The position numbers and the translations under genes are program-made. Of a stretch of DNA of 49,697 bases, positions 49,596 through 49,697 are shown piece after piece. Source of the DNA: Gemmatimonadota bacterium (GTDB lineage Bacteria > Gemmatimonadota > Gemmatimonadetes > Longimicrobiales > Gaopeijiaceae); assembly GCA_021295835.1 (NCBI GenBank), contig JAGWBP010000010.1:1-49697 (forward strand). The letters are read 5' to 3'. The notes under the pieces were generated by a model. The model ran no database searches. It was not told where the DNA came from and worked only from the letters and a program-made list of their open reading frames with translations. Each line of letters begins with the position of its first letter. Positions within the stretch are counted from its first letter, which is position 1.

Positions 49596-49697
49596 AACTG
49601 CCCCCGATCGTTCGATCTCCGGGCGGCCCCGCGCCGCCGCTCCTCCTAATTGCGCGCCCCAGGGGGCATTTGGGAAGTGGGCGAAGTCTGCGGCGGG

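Noticed and set aside
1..49697. tRNA, rRNA, RNase P RNA or riboswitch genes
   Set aside because: No cloverleaf-like GGTTCGAATCC context, rRNA core sequence or known riboswitch core was recognised by eye; a covariance-model scan would be needed to exclude them.

Overview
The window is a GC-rich bacterial chromosome segment around the replication origin. dnaA (45602-46981, minus), a DnaA-box cluster that is the likely oriC (about 45180-45433), dnaN, parB, parA, a perfect parS site, mnmG, mnmE, yidC, yidD, rnpA and rpmH are all present. TonB-dependent receptor, lipoproteins, outer-membrane barrel, type III glutamine synthetase and the 180-kDa-class NAD-glutamate dehydrogenase indicate a Gram-negative aerobe. 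The six-bladed-propeller lipoproteins, the M66-like metalloprotease and the DDQ-type dihydroorotase are compatible with Gemmatimonadota or a relative. That placement is inference; no rRNA is present to confirm it.

Layout. 1-4250 is a decayed region: IS5-type transposase remnant, truncated FKBP isomerase, truncated propeller gene, frameshifted metalloprotease and IS21 istA remnant. 4321-12352 is the minus-strand ori-proximal core parB/parA/mnmG/mnmE/yidC/yidD/rnpA/rpmH, without rsmG between mnmG and parA. 12483-15270 holds pyrC, an NfuA-like Fe-S carrier and an orphan HipB-like regulator with a strong palindrome at its start. 15346-17460 holds two more broken genes (Kef-type antiporter, serine hydrolase with one in-frame amber codon). 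17733-22628 is NAD-glutamate dehydrogenase. 22811-26542 is a YhaO/YhaN (SbcD/SbcC-like) pair. 26664-38169 contains a flippase-like membrane protein, an FMN reductase with a probable CTG start, a TonB receptor, an alpha/beta hydrolase, a HupE-like protein, glnN, a propeller lipoprotein, a Trm112-like protein and the distal end of an envelope operon. That operon (41952 down to 37024, minus) is histidine kinase, sigma-54 activator, periplasmic coiled-coil protein and outer-membrane barrel, joined by three ATGA overlaps. 42348-49595 has a PrcB-like lipoprotein, pyrE, dnaN, oriC, dnaA, thrB and ilvE.

The most unusual content is between the genes. A repeat family of about 170-245 bp with imperfect terminal inverted repeats (GCAGYCCGTGGRCAA type) and an internal hairpin with covarying arms occurs as five near-full copies and several fragments, usually abutting start or stop codons. 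Some copies carry a 39-bp AT-rich module of fixed geometry, TGTAA-N8-TTACA-N3-TGTAA-N8-TTACA. The module is also found largely on its own at the mnmE start codon and upstream of thrB, and a degenerate version lies in the Walker A coding region of the YhaN-like gene. I regard this composite repeat/operator family as the best candidate for something undescribed. No tRNA, rRNA or CRISPR array was seen.
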